64,000 bases of DNA. Origin: an uncultured Pseudomonadales bacterium. GTDB taxonomy: Bacteria; Pseudomonadota; Gammaproteobacteria; Pseudomonadales; Azotimanducaceae. Below the pieces are notes generated by a model that made no database searches, was not told where the DNA came from, and saw nothing but the letters and a program-made list of their open reading frames with translations. Position 1 is the first letter of the stretch, and the number at the start of each line of letters is the position of its first letter. The DNA lies in the NCBI GenBank assembly GCA_937775265.1, contig CALKBV010000011.1:186001-250000 (forward strand), in the 5' to 3' direction. The position numbers were made by a program, and so were the translations under genes. Shown here piece after piece: positions 62,407 to 64,000 of the stretch.

Positions 62407-62856
62407 ATGGATATACCAAGTGAAGAATCGGTTAAAAAAGTGATAGGGCATCAGTTTCCAGGTGGTGAGTACCTGATCGCGCACTGGGAGAATTTCCTCC
62501 TGACAGAGTGCACGGGAGCGCAGGCGCTGCCTGATGGGATGGCGCATCCGGTGGCGTTGTTTCATGTGCCATTTCTGGGCGCCAATACTTCGATTGGTGA
62601 GATGTTTGAATTAGGCCAGGCGTCGTCAGAGTTTTCTATCGGAATAGAGAGCTATGAATGGGAGTTTTATAAGCCGTTGATGGAAGAAGAACTTTACCAG
62701 ATCTCTGGAAGCATCCTTGAGGTCGAAAGAATAGACAATGAGGACGGCCTCTTTGATCGAATCAAGTTCCAGTTTGATATCAGGCAGGATAGGCAGGATA
62801 TAGCAAGGTCTACCATTATATGGCATTACAACCGGGGGCGTTATGACCGAAGTTAG
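62407..62856 (+). CDS. MaoC-like/FAS1-type hydratase, N-terminal hotdog subunit
   Basis: A 149-residue hotdog-fold protein resembling the N-terminal (non-catalytic) half of two-domain MaoC dehydratases (FAS1-like). It starts MDIPSEESVKKVIGHQFPGG and includes ESYEWEFYKPLMEEELYQIS, the strand and helix of the first hotdog. The D-x-N-P-H motif is absent here and present in the next gene. The pair therefore likely forms a heterodimer equivalent to one R-specific enoyl-CoA hydratase. The stop overlaps the next start by 14 bases. No strong ribosome binding site precedes ATG 62407. Confidence 0.83.
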   Translation: MDIPSEESVKKVIGHQFPGGEYLIAHWENFLLTECTGAQALPDGMAHPVALFHVPFLGANTSIGEMFELGQASSEFSIGIESYEWEFYKPLMEEELYQISGSILEVERIDNEDGLFDRIKFQFDIRQDRQDIARSTIIWHYNRGRYDRS

Positions 62857-63253
62857 TGTCGGAGATGAAATCCCGTCGTGGGGAATGCCATGTGTTGAAC
62901 GATCCCGAATGCGTACGATGGCGGCGATACTTCGAGACCCGAATCCTGTTCACTGGGACGCCAAGTTGGTATCGACATTGCCTCTTGGAGTAGGGGAACG
63001 AACAATCAACCAGGGGCCTCTGGGTTTAAGCTACATGATCAACATGCTGCATGCTTGGGCAGGGCCAACTTGTGTCAAACGGATCTTTATGACCTTTCCA
63101 AAGATCGTGTTAAGTGAAGATGTAGTTACGGCGAAAGGCGTTGTTACAGAGATAGGCCCAGAGGGCAATGTGACATGTGACATCTGGCTTGAAAGGGAAG
63201 GGGTCAGGTTACTCGAAGGCAATGCAACGATCGTTTTTCCAGAGCAAGGCTGA
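62843..63253 (+). CDS. MaoC-like hydratase, catalytic hotdog subunit
   Basis: A 136-residue MaoC-domain protein with the catalytic motif ILRDPNPVHWD, Asp and His positioned for hydration of 2-enoyl-CoA to (3R)-hydroxyacyl-CoA. GPLGLSYMINMLHAWAG follows. It overlaps the first subunit by 14 bases with GGGGG just before ATG 62843, a coupled arrangement common for two-subunit MaoC hydratases of sterol and fatty-acid pathways. The MFE-2-type dehydrogenase at 40.3 kb could use its product. The convergent glutathione transferase gene begins its end 75 bases downstream. Confidence 0.85.
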   Translation: MTEVSVGDEIPSWGMPCVERSRMRTMAAILRDPNPVHWDAKLVSTLPLGVGERTINQGPLGLSYMINMLHAWAGPTCVKRIFMTFPKIVLSEDVVTAKGVVTEIGPEGNVTCDIWLEREGVRLLEGNATIVFPEQG

Positions 63254-63327
63254 TTCGGCGACACGCAAAATAGCCTTACGATGGCTCGGTGTTCGTCGCC
63301 TTCGGGTAACGTTAACTGTCAGGCGCT

Positions 63328-63945
63328 CTAGTTGTTTTTCACACTATCTCTGGCTGACACCCTTGCATGCCACTGCCATAGGTTTTCCAGGCCCTCGTCA
63401 GGTTGCAGGTCTACCAACTTGGCGCCGAAATCGATGGCGCTGATGAGGGATATATCCGCAACAGTGAACCTGCCTCCCGCAACATAATCGGACTGGCCAA
63501 ACTCATGATCCAGACGTTCATGATAACGCCTCACATTCGCGTCACTGGCTCGCTTGGCCCGCGTGTTCGGCTCGACCTGCCACATTTTAGTGACTATAGG
63601 CCCATTCACCCAAGAGACTCCTACCTGGGTCCAGAGCTCAAGTTCAATCTGGCGGTTACGCATTTCGATGTGCCCCAGCTCAAAGGGGTCCCGGCCGAAA
63701 AGGTTTGGTTCGGGCTGGATAGCTTCCAGGTATCTGCAGATAGCAACCGACTCTGCAAGGCACCGACCATCATCTAGCTCCAGGACAGGGATCTTTCCGC
63801 TGGGGTTTTTCTCCAGAAATGCGGGTAGCTTGTGTTCTCCTTTCGCCATATCACAGTTCACTGCCTCGTATGCGAGACCTTTTTCATGCAGGAAAATTTT
63901 GACTCTGCGTGGATTGGGCGCGCCGGGATAATCGTAAAGTTTCAT
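63328..63945 (-). CDS. Glutathione S-transferase
   Basis: A complete 205-residue glutathione transferase. The N-terminal thioredoxin fold has MKLYDYPGAPNPRRVKIFLH, NPSGKIPVLELDDG (cis-Pro) and LAESVAICRYLE (glutathione-binding Glu-Ser). The C-terminal helical domain includes YVAGGRFTVADISLISAID. The active-site Tyr or Ser is not definite, and Ser or Pro near PGAPNPR suits a beta/theta-like class. ATG 63945 has AAAGGA at good spacing. It differs from the fragment at 60.7 kb, so they are separate genes, not a recent duplicate. It probably handles electrophilic or xenobiotic substrates. Confidence 0.92.
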   Translation of the reverse strand: MKLYDYPGAPNPRRVKIFLHEKGLAYEAVNCDMAKGEHKLPAFLEKNPSGKIPVLELDDGRCLAESVAICRYLEAIQPEPNLFGRDPFELGHIEMRNRQIELELWTQVGVSWVNGPIVTKMWQVEPNTRAKRASDANVRRYHERLDHEFGQSDYVAGGRFTVADISLISAIDFGAKLVDLQPDEGLENLWQWHARVSARDSVKNN

Positions 63946-64000
63946 GAAATTCCTTTCCTTGGTTTAGTAACTATTGTCGTTATGTAAAGGGGATGGTCGC

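Overview
This 64 kb window looks like chromosome from a heterotrophic, probably marine, gammaproteobacterium. The evidence is gene content, not a taxonomic search. It shows a Gram-negative envelope (RND pump, lipoproteins, an outer-membrane barrel), many fatty-acid and xenobiotic catabolism genes (acyl-CoA dehydrogenases, SDRs, MaoC hydratases, two P450s, acyl-CoA ligase), a monomeric NADP isocitrate dehydrogenase, a photolyase and a cold-shock gene. No tRNA, rRNA, IS element, phage gene or CRISPR array was seen.

Layout. 1-3.4 kb: RND efflux pump (permease cut by the window edge), its adaptor and a TetR gene with a 14-bp palindromic operator. 3.5-18.8 kb: mosaic catabolic region with MDR and LLM oxidoreductases, 2-oxoglutarate and PhyH-type oxygenases, hydroxyacyl-CoA dehydrogenase, SDRs, cupin, TPR protein, deaminase, thioesterase, nucleoside phosphorylase, MBL hydrolase, amidohydrolase and acyl-CoA ligase. 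19-21.3 kb: MerR regulator plus photolyase. 21.3-32.2 kb: two exported unknowns, PhoD-like phosphatase, APH-like kinase, a PabB-PabC fusion, histidine phosphatase, two VOC-like proteins and isocitrate dehydrogenase. 32.5-41.2 kb: tautomerase pseudogene, three acyl-CoA dehydrogenases, a CYP153-like P450, cold-shock gene with promoter and terminator, enoyl-CoA hydratase, aldo/keto reductase and an MFE-2-like SDR. 41.5-43.7 kb: glycosyltransferase and a TPR-like exported protein.

The most striking part is 43.9-58.0 kb. Seven genes on the + strand, mostly with overlapping stops and starts, look like one operon for a trans-envelope electron conduit. In order: a cytoplasmic FAD/NAD(P) reductase fused to two cyclic-nucleotide domains and four [4Fe-4S] clusters; a membrane cytochrome b-like protein; an FHA-TM-decaheme cytochrome fusion; a lipoprotein with two HbpS/GlcG-like domains; an outer-membrane beta-barrel; a decaheme cytochrome with an LVIVD-like propeller; and a c554-like multiheme cytochrome. 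The order matches an electron path from NAD(P)H to the cell surface, or the reverse. This function is inferred.

58.2-64 kb: a second P450, an ACAD10/11-type phosphotransferase, a truncated glutathione transferase, an SDR, a two-gene MaoC hydratase and a complete glutathione transferase.

Six genes carry frameshifts (TetR, PhyH, photolyase and three operon genes). Nearly all are a single extra base with conserved sequence resuming in the next frame. Insertion-type sequencing error is the simplest explanation, but their concentration between 47.9 and 54.4 kb could also mean recent decay. The tautomerase and the truncated glutathione transferase are more convincing true pseudogenes. The only long stretch without an intact gene is 60.58-61.38 kb, which holds the glutathione transferase fragment and unrecognised sequence. 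The other gaps are under 300 bases.
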